Source of the DNA: Bacteroidota bacterium
Lineage (GTDB): Bacteria; Bacteroidota; Bacteroidia; Chitinophagales; Chitinophagaceae
DNA: 64,000 nucleotides
Assembly: GCA_005882315.1 (NCBI GenBank)
Contig: VBAR01000001.1
Coordinates: forward strand, 2,305,736-2,369,735
Reading direction: 5' to 3'
Shown: piece by piece, positions 33,923 to 42,980 of the stretch
Position numbering within the stretch: position 1 is the stretch's first letter
Layout: each line of letters begins with the position of its first letter
Translations under genes and position numbers: made by a program
The notes under the pieces: model-generated
Database searches by the model: none
What the model saw: only the letters and a program-made list of their open reading frames with translations
What the model was told of the DNA's origin: nothing

Positions 33923-35263
33923 TTATCCGCCGCGTTTGAGCCAGGTCTCCGGATTTTGCTCATGGTTTTCAATCAGTAACATAAAATCAAGCTGACCGCC
34001 ATTACCATCATCCGCATTTCCTGTTTTACCAATTACCTGCCCTTTTGTTACATGTGTTCCTTTTGAAACAGAAGCTGAAGACAATGTGCTGTAGGATGTA
34101 AAAAATTTACCATGCCGGATAATGACAGCCTGCACATCACCAAGATTATGCACGGCTACTACATCTCCATCAAACACTGATTTTACAGATTGCCCTGCAG
34201 AAGGTGTTGAAATGGTGATACCAGGATTGTCACCTACAATTTTTGTATCCTCCACTGTGTATCTTCCAAAATGGATGCTTACAACACCGTTATCAACAGG
34301 CCAGGGCAACTTTCCTTTATTGAGTTCGAATTTTTCAGCTAAAGCCGCTTCGTTTGCATTAAAGGTCAGATAGTTTTTTTCTTTAGCCGGAGCTGCATTA
34401 GTATTTGATGGTTTAGGAGTACTTGTAGTCGGATTACTTGTTACCGGTTTTGTAGCCACAGGGTTTGCGGCATTATTCTTTTTCTCGATTTCTGCCAACC
34501 GATCAGCTTCTTTTTTTGCTTCCTTTTTTGCGGCTTCAATTTCTCTTCTCACAGCCGATGCAATTGCTTTTCTCAGATCATCAGCTCTTTTCTTTTTTGC
34601 AGTGAGCTGTTTACTTAATTCTTTTTCCTGAGATTTTAATTGGGTAACAACGGCGGCCTTTTCATTCTTCTGCTTTGCCAATTCACCATACTGGCTTTTC
34701 TGGTTTACCAGTGCTGTGTTTTTAGTTTCTTTTTTTGTCAGTTGTTGTTTTTGCCGTTGTGCAATCAATGTTTGCGTTTCGGTTATCGTTTGTACCTGGC
34801 GTTCACGGTAGCTCCTGTACTGTTTCAGGTATGAAATGCGTTTCATGGCATCATTGAAACTGCTTGAGGAAAAAAGAAAATTCAGGTAGTCGTAATTGCT
34901 CCTGTTTTTATAAGCATACACCACACTTTTTGCATATTGTACTTTCAGTGTATCCAGCTGGTTTTTGAGCCGGTAAATTTCAAGATTGCTCCGGTAAAGA
35001 TCATCATCTATATACCGGAGTTCTTTATTGATATTATTGATATAACGTTCCTGTGCATTTATTTTACGGTTTATTACACTCAGTTCACCAATAGAAGCTT
35101 TTGTTTTTCCTTTTACCTGTTTATAATCTTTTTCTATCTCCTGTATTTCTTTTTGCAGATCGGCCCTTTCTTTTTCCATTTGGGTTTTATCCTGCGGGGG
35201 CTGGGCCTGCAGGCAGAAAGCTGAAAATAAAATTGTGGCTGTTACAATAAGTTTTCTCATCAT
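33923..35263 (-). CDS. EnvC-like murein hydrolase activator with degenerate LytM domain
   Basis: 446 residues: signal peptide (LIVTATILFSAFCLQAQ), a long coiled coil (about residues 30-250, rich in K, E and Q), a Pro/Asn/Thr linker and a C-terminal M23/LytM-like domain. In active LytM enzymes the zinc site uses HxxxD and HxH. Here the segments read GDNPGITIST and GGQLDFMLLIEN, without the conserved His residues, so the domain is probably catalytically dead, as in E. coli EnvC, which activates amidases. Two start Mets are adjacent. It is followed upstream by a DUF4292 lipoprotein and dut, an arrangement seen in other Bacteroidota. Confidence 0.85.
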   Translation of the reverse strand: MMRKLIVTATILFSAFCLQAQPPQDKTQMEKERADLQKEIQEIEKDYKQVKGKTKASIGELSVINRKINAQERYINNINKELRYIDDDLYRSNLEIYRLKNQLDTLKVQYAKSVVYAYKNRSNYDYLNFLFSSSSFNDAMKRISYLKQYRSYRERQVQTITETQTLIAQRQKQQLTKKETKNTALVNQKSQYGELAKQKNEKAAVVTQLKSQEKELSKQLTAKKKRADDLRKAIASAVRREIEAAKKEAKKEADRLAEIEKKNNAANPVATKPVTSNPTTSTPKPSNTNAAPAKEKNYLTFNANEAALAEKFELNKGKLPWPVDNGVVSIHFGRYTVEDTKIVGDNPGITISTPSAGQSVKSVFDGDVVAVHNLGDVQAVIIRHGKFFTSYSTLSSASVSKGTHVTKGQVIGKTGNADDGNGGQLDFMLLIENHEQNPETWLKRGG

Positions 35264-35338
35264 TTCAGGAATTGGGGGTTAATTAATACACAGGGTATCG
35301 AAATAAATAACGACAACATGCAAGATAAATTTTATTGC

Positions 35339-36199
35339 TTACTTTCTTTCATAGTTTTTAGGTATGTTAAAGGGAAAACTTAACGTTTCATTAAAATCAT
35401 AATTCTTGAAATCCAGCTTTACGTCAAGTTTCGATTTTTCAGAGACCGTGATCTGGCGACGGGTGGAAAATAGGGGACCTTTTTTATCTTCATATTTTTC
35501 ATAGATGAGGTCACAGGTGCGGTTACGCAATACATCTACATCATCCATTTTGCTATGCTGTACTAATTTGTCATTTGCATGTATGGTAATAAAATGACGG
35601 AACACGGAACCAAGGCTCAGTAATGAGACCTCTGCACCATTTTTGGAATAGGAAACAATATTACTGTCAAGATAAACAGGGTTTCCAATTATCAGGTCCT
35701 GTAAAGTGGAGAGATCAAGCGGCAGAGCCGTTACTTCCTGCAGATAGGTAATACTGCGAACAGAATAAAACTTATCCAATTTATTAATAAGCTTTACCGA
35801 ATCTTTGGTTATGAGTAAACGCATTGCTTCAATTCCAAGTATGGCATTTACGGAAACCCAGATCATGCTGTCCTTATACATCCGGATATTCGCATTCACA
35901 TCATATTTTTTTCCATCACCGCCGGTATATCCCACATCTACTTTTGCATTAAAGGTGGTATAATTTATTTTTTGCCGGATAATTGTATCCCGGATACCCT
36001 GGATAAATCGCATTGAATCATCGTGACCTGTATTTGAATTAATAATCGTCACCACTTCAGTAGAATCCTTTTTTGTGATAGCCGTCTGGATTTTTTTAGG
36101 GCCGCGACAAGAGGATACGATCAAAGCCGTTAAAACAACGATCAATAAAAAATGGAATTGGCCGGATGCTTTCTTTATTAAAAACTGAACATTGATCAT
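35339..36199 (-). CDS. DUF4292 lipoprotein
   Basis: 286 residues. Signal sequence FLLIVVLTALIVSSC with the lipobox Cys at about residue 30, so it is anchored in a membrane. The remainder is a beta-rich DUF4292 domain (MIWVSVNAILGIEAMRLLITKDSVKLINKLDKFY), similar in outline to LolA/LolB-like lipid-binding proteins; a transport role for lipoproteins is inference. It lies 18 bases downstream of dut and 75 upstream of the EnvC-like gene. Confidence 0.85.
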   Translation of the reverse strand: MINVQFLIKKASGQFHFLLIVVLTALIVSSCRGPKKIQTAITKKDSTEVVTIINSNTGHDDSMRFIQGIRDTIIRQKINYTTFNAKVDVGYTGGDGKKYDVNANIRMYKDSMIWVSVNAILGIEAMRLLITKDSVKLINKLDKFYSVRSITYLQEVTALPLDLSTLQDLIIGNPVYLDSNIVSYSKNGAEVSLLSLGSVFRHFITIHANDKLVQHSKMDDVDVLRNRTCDLIYEKYEDKKGPLFSTRRQITVSEKSKLDVKLDFKNYDFNETLSFPFNIPKNYERK

Positions 36200-36217
36200 T
36201 AAGTATTGTTTATGATT

Positions 36218-36658
36218 TTATTTACCGGTTGAACCAAATCCGCCTTCCCCTCTTATTGTTTCCTGCAATTCACCTGATTCTTTCCATTCTATCTTTTCCA
36301 CTTTCTGAATTATCATTTGTGCTATGCGGTCTCCTGGTTGAATGATTTGTTCTTCAACAGAAAGGTTGATTAAGATAATCTTAATTTCTCCGCGGTAATC
36401 TGCATCAATGGTGCCGGGAGTGTTCAAACAAGTAATACCTTGTTTAATTGCCAAACCACTACGAGGCCTTATTTGCGCTTCATGGGCCTCAGGTAATTCA
36501 ATAAACAAACCAGTTGGAACCAATACTCTTTCCATCGGTTTCACCATCAATGGTGCAGGTAAGTGAGCCCGGATATCCATGCCGGATGATCCTATAGTTG
36601 CATAATGTGGCAACGGGTTACCGGATTGATTGATGATTTTTACCTGTAATAAACCCAT
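36218..36658 (-). CDS. dut: Deoxyuridine 5'-triphosphate nucleotidohydrolase
   Basis: 146 residues, trimeric dUTPase. All five motifs are present: [47 protein letters not shown] and [11 protein letters not shown], with the substrate Asp/Tyr and the C-terminal P-loop-like motif complete. It removes dUTP and makes dUMP. ATG start. It is at the head of the dut-DUF4292-EnvC set on the minus strand, and a 530-bp gap follows upstream. Confidence 0.97.
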   Translation of the reverse strand: MGLLQVKIINQSGNPLPHYATIGSSGMDIRAHLPAPLMVKPMERVLVPTGLFIELPEAHEAQIRPRSGLAIKQGITCLNTPGTIDADYRGEIKIILINLSVEEQIIQPGDRIAQMIIQKVEKIEWKESGELQETIRGEGGFGSTGK

Positions 36659-36762
36659 GCGGGCAAAGATAAGTGAGAGAATTCAGTTGAAAATGATAAA
36701 AACAAACCCGTATTTCTGCCTGTTATTTTCCAAAGCCATTGTATATAATAACTCCTTAAAGA

Positions 36763-36891
36763 ATGAATCCTTTGTTGTTAATTGATATAAGAAGATGTAA
36801 ACAAATGATGGAGGTAAAAATTGAGTACATCAATCGAGGAACAAACGAAATCCTTTTGAATTATTCTATAATTCAGAAATTCATAAAATAG
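36763..36891 (+). CDS. Possible small protein, 42 aa (weak)
   Basis: An ATG-started frame of 42 codons in the long gap between dut and trmD, with no homology recognised (starts MNPLLLIDIRRCKQMM). AT-rich, no clear promoter or ribosome site. It may be chance. Confidence 0.2.
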   Translation: MNPLLLIDIRRCKQMMEVKIEYINRGTNEILLNYSIIQKFIK

Positions 36892-37074
36892 TAAAAAACA
36901 GCTTTTTTAAAGAGCCATTAACTTCTACATATAAAGGGCCATTTTTTGTGACTTTTTGTACTTCTTGACAGTATTTTTATCAGTCAATAAAAAGAAATCG
37001 CAGGAGTAAATCCTATATGCAGAATCCTGCTTTGGCAGTAGATTTGATTACATAAGGTATTAAATTCTTATCCT

Positions 37075-37146
37075 ATGAAAAAGACAATTGCATATAACAT
37101 GCTCATGCTCCTGTTGTATTATGTATTGTTCTTATTGATTTTTTGA
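37075..37146 (+). CDS. Possible tiny membrane peptide, 23 aa
   Basis: An ATG frame encoding a short highly hydrophobic peptide (MKKTIAYNMLMLLLYYVLFL and three more residues) that looks like a single membrane helix with a basic N-terminus. It lies in a 530-bp gap otherwise without genes (36659-37188) and runs toward trmD. Such peptides can be real (small membrane proteins) or accidental; nothing else supports it. The remainder of the gap holds AT-rich sequence in which I see no RNA gene. Confidence 0.3.
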   Translation: MKKTIAYNMLMLLLYYVLFLLIF

Positions 37147-37188
37147 AAAGAGCGGCTCATTTCCAACAGAACACCAATAACACTGATA

Positions 37189-37860
37189 TTACAAGAGATC
37201 AGGTCTCTTATCGCCTGTTCTTTTTAGCGATTGTTCATGTCGCCATTCTTCAATTAACTTATGATTGCCGCTCATGAGCACATCCGGCACTTTCCAACCG
37301 CGGAAATATTCAGGTCTTGTATAAACAGGCGGAGCTAATAAATTATCCTGGAATGAATCGGTGAGTGCAGATGTTTCATCATTCAGTACGCCGGGGATCA
37401 ATCTTCCGATTGAGTCTACTAAAACTGCAGCAGCCAGTTCACCGCCGCTTAATACATAATCACCGATGGAAATTTCTTTCGTAACAAAATGTTCTCTTAT
37501 TCTTTCATCAATGCCTTTGTAGTGCCCGCAGATCATCAGCAGGTTTTCTTTTAATGAAAATTGGTTGGCGATTTTTTGATTTAATGTAATTCCATCGGGT
37601 GTCAGGTAAATAATATCATCATATTTTCTTTCAGCTGATAATTCCTCGATTGCTTTTGTCAGCGGTTCACACATCATTACCATACCGGCGCCACCACCAT
37701 ATTGATAGTCGTCTACCTGGCCATATTCATTCACCGCCCATTTTCTTAGAGCATGCACATGCACCTCAAGAAACCCTTTTTCCTGCGCCCTTTTCATGAT
37801 GCTGTGTTGTAGAGGGCTGTCAAGCAATTCGGGTAAAACACTGATAATATCTATCCGCAT
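37189..37860 (-). CDS. trmD: tRNA (guanine37-N1)-methyltransferase
   Basis: 223 residues. SPOUT enzyme that methylates G37 of tRNAs with G36. [38 protein letters not shown] and [15 protein letters not shown], then the knot [10 protein letters not shown] and [30 protein letters not shown], are fully conserved. ATG start. In many bacteria trmD and rimM are co-transcribed; here they are divergent with a dispersed repeat between their starts. Confidence 0.97.
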   Translation of the reverse strand: MRIDIISVLPELLDSPLQHSIMKRAQEKGFLEVHVHALRKWAVNEYGQVDDYQYGGGAGMVMMCEPLTKAIEELSAERKYDDIIYLTPDGITLNQKIANQFSLKENLLMICGHYKGIDERIREHFVTKEISIGDYVLSGGELAAAVLVDSIGRLIPGVLNDETSALTDSFQDNLLAPPVYTRPEYFRGWKVPDVLMSGNHKLIEEWRHEQSLKRTGDKRPDLL

Positions 37861-37894
37861 AGTAGCAAAGATAGAGGAAGGGATTTTATGTTAC

Positions 37895-37968
37895 CGGCAT
37901 TGATGGCTTTATTCATCGTCCCTTGCGTCGCACTCTTGTACTGAATCAATTCTATTCAGCAATGCCGT
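37895..37968 (+). repeat. Dispersed repeat family 1, copy between trmD and rimM
   Basis: CCCTTGCGTCGCACTCTTGT and AATTCTA match the copies at 23625, 59729 and others. This copy is also bounded by CGGCATTG at the left and CAATGCCG at the right, an 8-bp terminal inverted repeat. It fills the divergent promoter region. Confidence 0.7.
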
Positions 37969-37986
37969 ACATTCGCATCAATCATT

Positions 37987-38499
37987 ATGCAGTATTTTAA
38001 AGCAGGAAAATTAGTAGCTGTTCATGGTCTCAAAGGAGAACTCGTTCTGAAACATGAACTGGGAAAAAAATCTTCATTAAAAGATGTGAAGGCTGTTTTT
38101 ATTGAGGACAGGAAAGATTCGTTTCTTCCATGGTTCGTGGAGAGCACTAAAATAAAATCGGAGAACGAGATATATATTAAACTTGAAGGATTAGAGACAA
38201 GAGAGACCGCTTCAAAACTTACCCCTAAAGAAGTATGGCTTATCGAGGATGATTTCAAGCGGCTATCCGCAAAATCAGCTCCAGCTAACCTGCTGGGCTA
38301 TACAATTATTAATAACAAGGAAAGATTAAGTGAAATACTGGAAGTGATCGAACAACCTCATCAATTACTCTGCCGCATGGAATTAAATGAAAAAGAAGTA
38401 TTGATACCTCTTAATGAAAGCTTTCTTAAAAAAATTGATCATAGAAAAAAGGAAGTGATCGTTGAATTGCCTGAAGGCTTGCTGGATATTTATCTTTGA
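37987..38499 (+). CDS. rimM: Ribosome maturation factor RimM
   Basis: 170 residues. RimM N-domain begins YFKAGKLVAVHGLKGELVLKHEL (the conserved G-x-HG-x-KGE signature), and a PRC-barrel-like C-terminal domain begins NLLGYTIINN and ends with the VLIPLNESFLKKID block. It assists 30S maturation by binding S19. ATG start. It reads away from trmD and ends two bases before the convergent minus-strand gene. Confidence 0.9.
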   Translation: MQYFKAGKLVAVHGLKGELVLKHELGKKSSLKDVKAVFIEDRKDSFLPWFVESTKIKSENEIYIKLEGLETRETASKLTPKEVWLIEDDFKRLSAKSAPANLLGYTIINNKERLSEILEVIEQPHQLLCRMELNEKEVLIPLNESFLKKIDHRKKEVIVELPEGLLDIYL

Positions 38500-38501
38500 T
38501 A

Positions 38502-38975
38502 CTATTTCGGTCCTTTAATAAAATCCGCCAGTAGTTTCATCCTGTAAAAAAGATTGCTGAGCATTTTAGATACATCATTTTTTGCTTTTTCAACACTGCC
38601 TCCATTCATCTTTTTGATGTTTTTCAACTCTTCTATTTTCTCATCAATTTTATCGGCGAGCTTTTCTGCATTCCATCCCTGGTAGCGGCGGTTACGTTCA
38701 TCGAATATGTGATAAGGTTCGATATTTCCTGCTTTTAGTTTTTTAAAACTAAAATTGCTTTTAATAGCTTCTTTGTAAGAATCGTTGGAAAGCAAATCAA
38801 TGATCACATCTGCTGATACCTCATTGCGAAAAGCATTACTGAAAATATTCAGGTTATTCCTAAGTTCCCGGATAATCTGCTTTTTAAGCACATCATTAGT
38901 TTTGCCTTCCTTGTTCAGGAAAACAAGAATATCCTTTAAAGGACCCATTGCCGTTTTTAGCCATTCCCATTCCAT
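38502..38975 (-). CDS. Hypothetical protein
   Basis: 157 residues from the ATG at 38975 (a longer frame would overlap dinB). Charged, helical; no signal peptide or membrane segment. Contains NLNIFSNAFRNEVSADVIIDLLSND and a C-terminal helix rich in Lys and Glu. I do not recognise the family. The gene is convergent with rimM (two bases apart) and divergent from dinB, whose TTG start lies 25 bases away, so both share a short promoter region. Confidence 0.55.
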   Translation of the reverse strand: MEWEWLKTAMGPLKDILVFLNKEGKTNDVLKKQIIRELRNNLNIFSNAFRNEVSADVIIDLLSNDSYKEAIKSNFSFKKLKAGNIEPYHIFDERNRRYQGWNAEKLADKIDEKIEELKNIKKMNGGSVEKAKNDVSKMLSNLFYRMKLLADFIKGPK

Positions 38976-38999
38976 AACTGTAAATTTGGAGACTAAATC

Positions 39000-40205
39000 T
39001 TGGAAAACAAAATTCCTTATATCGCCCATTTCGATCTTGATTCATTTTTTGTTTCAGTAGAGATTCTTAATGACCCCTCACTGAAAGGCAAACCAGTACT
39101 GGTTGGTGGCTATGAAAGGGGAGTAGTGGCAGCCTGTAGCTACGAAGCAAGGAAATTCGGTATCCATTCCGCTATGCCGATGAAAAAGGCAATGCAGTTA
39201 TGCCCGCAGGCAATCATCACCAGTGCCAGTAGGGACCAGTACAGTAAATATTCAAGATGGGTAACAGATATTATTGCTGAAAAAGCACCTCTGTTTGAAA
39301 AAGCAAGTATTGATGAATTCTATATTGACCTTAGCGGGATGGATAAATTTTTTGGTTCCAGCAAATATGCACAGGAACTCCGAAAGGAAATTATTGACAG
39401 AACGGGTTTGCCCATCTCCTGTGGATTATCATCAGCCCGGTTCATCAGCAAGATGGCAACCAATGAGGCTAAACCCAACGGCTTTTTAGAAATACCACAT
39501 GGAAAAGAAAAAGATTTTCTCTGGCCGATGGCAGTGGAGAAAATAAATGGGGTAGGGAAGGAGACTGAAATAAAACTCAAGAACCTCGGCTTTTATAAAA
39601 TTGAAGATCTCGCCAAATCAACTCCAGAATATTTAGAAAAACATTTGGGAAAATGGGGTTTGAGTCTTTGGAATAAATCCCAGGGCATTGGTAGTGCAGA
39701 AATTGTTACGGATTGGGAACAGAAAAGTATGAGTCATGAAAATACTTTTGATAAAGATTATACCGATGTCGATTTTTTACATAAAGAACTTGTGAGACTT
39801 ACAGAAAAAACCTGTTATGGTTTACGTGAAGATGAAAAACTTACCGGGTGTGTTACGGTTAAGATCCGCTACAATGATTTTGAGACCTTCAGCAAACAGG
39901 AAGTCATCGATTACACCGCATTGGATGATGAACTGATCGCAAAAGCAAAAGATATTTTCAATAAATCATACCAGAAAGGAAGACCGGTAAGATTAATAGG
40001 GGTTCGTTTTAGCCAGTTGATATCTTTTACAATGCAGATGAGTTTGTTTGATAATAAAATTGAGAAACTTCAACTCTACAAAGCAGTGGATGATATTAAA
40101 GACAGATTTGGAAGTAAGATTGTAAAGAAAGCGGTCAATACAGAATCTGATGAAACCCCTAACCCTTTTATAGAAAAACGTAAAAAAGGGAAATCGACAA
40201 ACTAA
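39000..40205 (+). CDS. dinB: DNA polymerase IV
   Basis: 401 residues, TTG start directly before ENKIPYIAHFDLDSFFVSVE. Y-family polymerase: the catalytic Asp residues lie in HFDLDSFF and SIDEFYIDLSG; YSKYSRWVT, GLSSARFISKMATNEAKPNG (the palm-thumb linker) and a C-terminal little-finger domain are present. It copies past damaged bases. No lexA site was recognised upstream. The C-terminus lacks an obvious clamp-binding peptide, though LFDNKIEKLQLYKA resembles the usual region. Confidence 0.92.
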   Translation: MENKIPYIAHFDLDSFFVSVEILNDPSLKGKPVLVGGYERGVVAACSYEARKFGIHSAMPMKKAMQLCPQAIITSASRDQYSKYSRWVTDIIAEKAPLFEKASIDEFYIDLSGMDKFFGSSKYAQELRKEIIDRTGLPISCGLSSARFISKMATNEAKPNGFLEIPHGKEKDFLWPMAVEKINGVGKETEIKLKNLGFYKIEDLAKSTPEYLEKHLGKWGLSLWNKSQGIGSAEIVTDWEQKSMSHENTFDKDYTDVDFLHKELVRLTEKTCYGLREDEKLTGCVTVKIRYNDFETFSKQEVIDYTALDDELIAKAKDIFNKSYQKGRPVRLIGVRFSQLISFTMQMSLFDNKIEKLQLYKAVDDIKDRFGSKIVKKAVNTESDETPNPFIEKRKKGKSTN

Positions 40206-40289
40206 AAAATGTGAAAATGCCTCGAAGCATTGAGCGAATTGTAAATTCAAATTCTGTTCTGAAACCCTATCTTCGCCTTCCTTAATCCC

Positions 40290-40307
40290 TCCCGATAGCT
40301 ATCGGGA
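40290..40307. repeat. 18-bp palindrome TCCCGATAGCTATCGGGA
   Basis: Perfect palindrome in the gap between dinB and the M20 peptidase. Words like this are common interspersed elements in Bacteroidota genomes. No T run follows. Confidence 0.6.
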
Positions 40308-40332
40308 TATCCAATCAACAAATTAATTACTC

Positions 40333-41700
40333 ATGTCACAAGTTTGGAAAGACTACCAGGAAAAAAATAAAGATCGTTTCCTTAATGAATTACTGGAAAT
40401 GCTTCGTATCCCATCCATCAGTGCAAGAAGTGAGCATAAAGCTGATATGGTAAAATGTGGGGAGATGGTTAAACAGCGGATGCTGGAAGCTGGCGCTGAT
40501 AAAGCAGAAATTTTTACTACACCCGGTCACCCGATCGTGTATGGAGAAAAAATAATTGACCCTTCAAAACCTACAGTACTGGTATATGGTCACTACGATG
40601 TACAGCCTGTTGAGCCATTGGAACTTTGGCATAGCGGACCTTTTGATCCGGTGATAAAAGACGGAAAGATCTTTGCCCGCGGTTCTGCCGATGACAAGGG
40701 CCAGTTCTATATGCATGTAAAGGCGCTGGAGATAATGGTAAAGACAAACACGCTACCTACAAATATTAAATTCTGTATTGAAGGTGAAGAAGAAGTAGGT
40801 TCATCCAATCTTGGAGATTTTGTAAAAAGCCATAAAGAGTTATTAAAAGCCGATGTGATACTGATTAGCGACACAGCGATGCTAAGCATGGAAAATCCTT
40901 CTATTGATATTGGTGTTCGTGGTCTCAGCTATATTGAAGTGGAAGTAACAGGGCCTAATCGTGATTTGCACAGTGGCGTATACGGAGGCGCTGTAGCAAA
41001 CCCTATTACTATTCTTGCAAAGATGATCGCATCGCTGCATGATGAAAATAATCATATTACCATTCCCGGATTTTATGATGATGTGGTAAACGCTACACCG
41101 GAAGAAAGAAAGAAAATGGCGGCCGCTCCGTTTGATGAAAAAGAATACAAAGAAGACCTGGGTGTAAAAGAATTGTGGGGAGAAAAGGGATTTACAACAA
41201 ATGAAAGAACAGGTATTCGCCCAACCATCGAGTTAAATGGTATCTGGGGCGGTTATATTGGAGAAGGGTCTAAAACTGTTTTGCCATCCAAAGCATTTGC
41301 AAAAATTTCTGCACGGCTTGTTCCCAACCAGAATAGTGAAAAGATGACGGAAGTACTGATCAATCATTTAAAGAAAATAGCCCCTGCGAATGTTATAGTT
41401 AATGCAAAGCCACATCATGGTGGTGAACCGTACATGACCCCGCTTGACAGCAAAGCATATAAAGCTGCATCAGCCGCAATGAAAGATACTTTTGGCAAAG
41501 ATCCGATCCCGGTTCGAGGTGGAGGTAGTATTCCTATCTGTGCATTATTTGAAAAAGAACTGGGAATTAAAATTGTGTTCATGGGTTTCGGGTTGGATAG
41601 TGACAACCTGCATAGTCCCAATGAAAAGTTCAATCTTGAAAACTATTATAAGGGGATAGAAACAATTCCACATTTTCACAAGCATTTTGCAGGGATGTAA
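40333..41700 (+). CDS. M20 family dipeptidase
   Basis: 455 residues. M20 metallopeptidase, close to the CNDP/PepV-like dipeptidases: VYGHYDVQPVEPLELW (first ligands), ARGSADDKGQFYMHV, CIEGEEEVGSSNLGDF (catalytic Glu), ISDTAMLS, and LHSGVYGGAV and GGSIPICALFEKELG typical of this group. Cytoplasmic (no signal peptide). It is expected to cleave dipeptides with zinc. ATG start. It is preceded by a palindromic repeat and followed by an exported TonB-C protein. Confidence 0.92.
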   Translation: MSQVWKDYQEKNKDRFLNELLEMLRIPSISARSEHKADMVKCGEMVKQRMLEAGADKAEIFTTPGHPIVYGEKIIDPSKPTVLVYGHYDVQPVEPLELWHSGPFDPVIKDGKIFARGSADDKGQFYMHVKALEIMVKTNTLPTNIKFCIEGEEEVGSSNLGDFVKSHKELLKADVILISDTAMLSMENPSIDIGVRGLSYIEVEVTGPNRDLHSGVYGGAVANPITILAKMIASLHDENNHITIPGFYDDVVNATPEERKKMAAAPFDEKEYKEDLGVKELWGEKGFTTNERTGIRPTIELNGIWGGYIGEGSKTVLPSKAFAKISARLVPNQNSEKMTEVLINHLKKIAPANVIVNAKPHHGGEPYMTPLDSKAYKAASAAMKDTFGKDPIPVRGGGSIPICALFEKELGIKIVFMGFGLDSDNLHSPNEKFNLENYYKGIETIPHFHKHFAGM

Positions 41701-41820
41701 AAAAGGTGTACTATTTTTTTGTCAACCTCACTTTAACCGGTGAGGTTTTTTTTATTTTTTTGAATATCTTTAAATGGGCGTTTATTTTAAATGCTTTTGA
41801 AAAAGATAAAACAATTGCTA

Positions 41821-42971
41821 TGAAGTCTGTTTCATTTTTTATTTTCTTTATAGTTATAAATGAACTAGCTTTTTCACAACAGGATACTATTTATTACAAC
41901 TCCCAATGGCAGATATGTGGAAAAGGGATTGCATCATTTTACAGAATAGGCTCTGTTGCAGTTGGAAAGGAATGGCACTTTACAGATAGCGTACGAGATT
42001 ATTATATAAGCAACCGTATCCAGATGGAAGGCTTTTATTCTAAGGATGGATTTAGGGATGGACTATTTAGTTTTTATTATCCTGACGGAAATCTTGAAGC
42101 ACAAGGAAGGTTTGTAAAGGACAGGTTTTATGGTAACTGGCAGTTTTACTACCCTGAGGGAAAAAGAAAAGCTAGGGTATATTATTCCGGAGATGCTATT
42201 GCATTTACGATTGTAGAATATATTGATGAAGAAGGAAATTATTTGGTCAAGGATGGAACTGGGAAATTTTTAATACCGGTTACCGATTTGTATGGTGATG
42301 TGAACTATTTACTTAAAGGGGAAATTATTAATGGAGAAAGAGAAGGAGCATGGGAGTATACCGGTTTAGTTAATGAAAATAATACCCAAATAAAACACAA
42401 AGAAGTATATAATGAAGGAAAGTTTAAACGGGGAGAATCTTCTTCCGGAGAAGAGTTTTACAGAGATTATGATAAACCAAAAGTTGCTGCAACTTTCATG
42501 AGTTTTAAAAAAATTAATAATACCGAAACGTTTGCTGTAAGCGAATCAGGGAACGTTGATATCATACTTAATAACAGAAAATTATTTCCTTCTTATAACC
42601 CAACATATGGCAATACAAGGGATACAATTGGTGCAATGACTAATGTCGAAATAGAAGCTGCATTTCCGGGAGGATATCTTGCATGGAGAAAATTTTTGGA
42701 GCAAAACTTAAAGGCAGATATATTAACAAACTCATTACCTGCATCCATCAAAAATTATAAACAAACAGTACAAGTCAGGTTTATTGTATGCGAAGATGGT
42801 ACTGTGTGCAATGTGGAGGTCGCAAATAAAAATGAAGGTTTCAAACCTGTTCAGGATGAGGCAAGGAGAGTAATATCCCGGTCAGGCAAATGGGTACCCG
42901 CAGTACATGAGGGTAAGAATGTGAAATCTTTTCATACCCAGCTGATTACTTTTATTGCTACTTCTGAGTAA
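41821..42971 (+). CDS. Exported protein with YwqK-like repeats and TonB C-terminal-type domain
   Basis: 383 residues from the ATG at 41821, which begins a signal peptide (MKSVSFFIFFIVINELAFSQ). The middle contains MORN/YwqK-like repeats (MEGFYSKDGFRDGLFSFYYPDGNLEAQGRF-type, about residues 60-130). The C-terminal 110 residues, EIEAAFPGGYLAWRKFLEQNL followed by VQVRFIVCEDGTVCNVEV and a conserved SGKWVPAVHEGKNVKSFH, form a TonB_C-like domain, as in the 150-residue protein at 45709. Function unknown; an envelope role is inferred. Confidence 0.7.
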
Positions 42972-42980
42972 CAAACTATT

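Noticed and set aside
36659-37188. Structured RNA (for example 6S) in the dut-trmD gap
   Set aside because: No convincing long helix or known motif; only short weak inverted repeats such as TTGAC/GTCAA.
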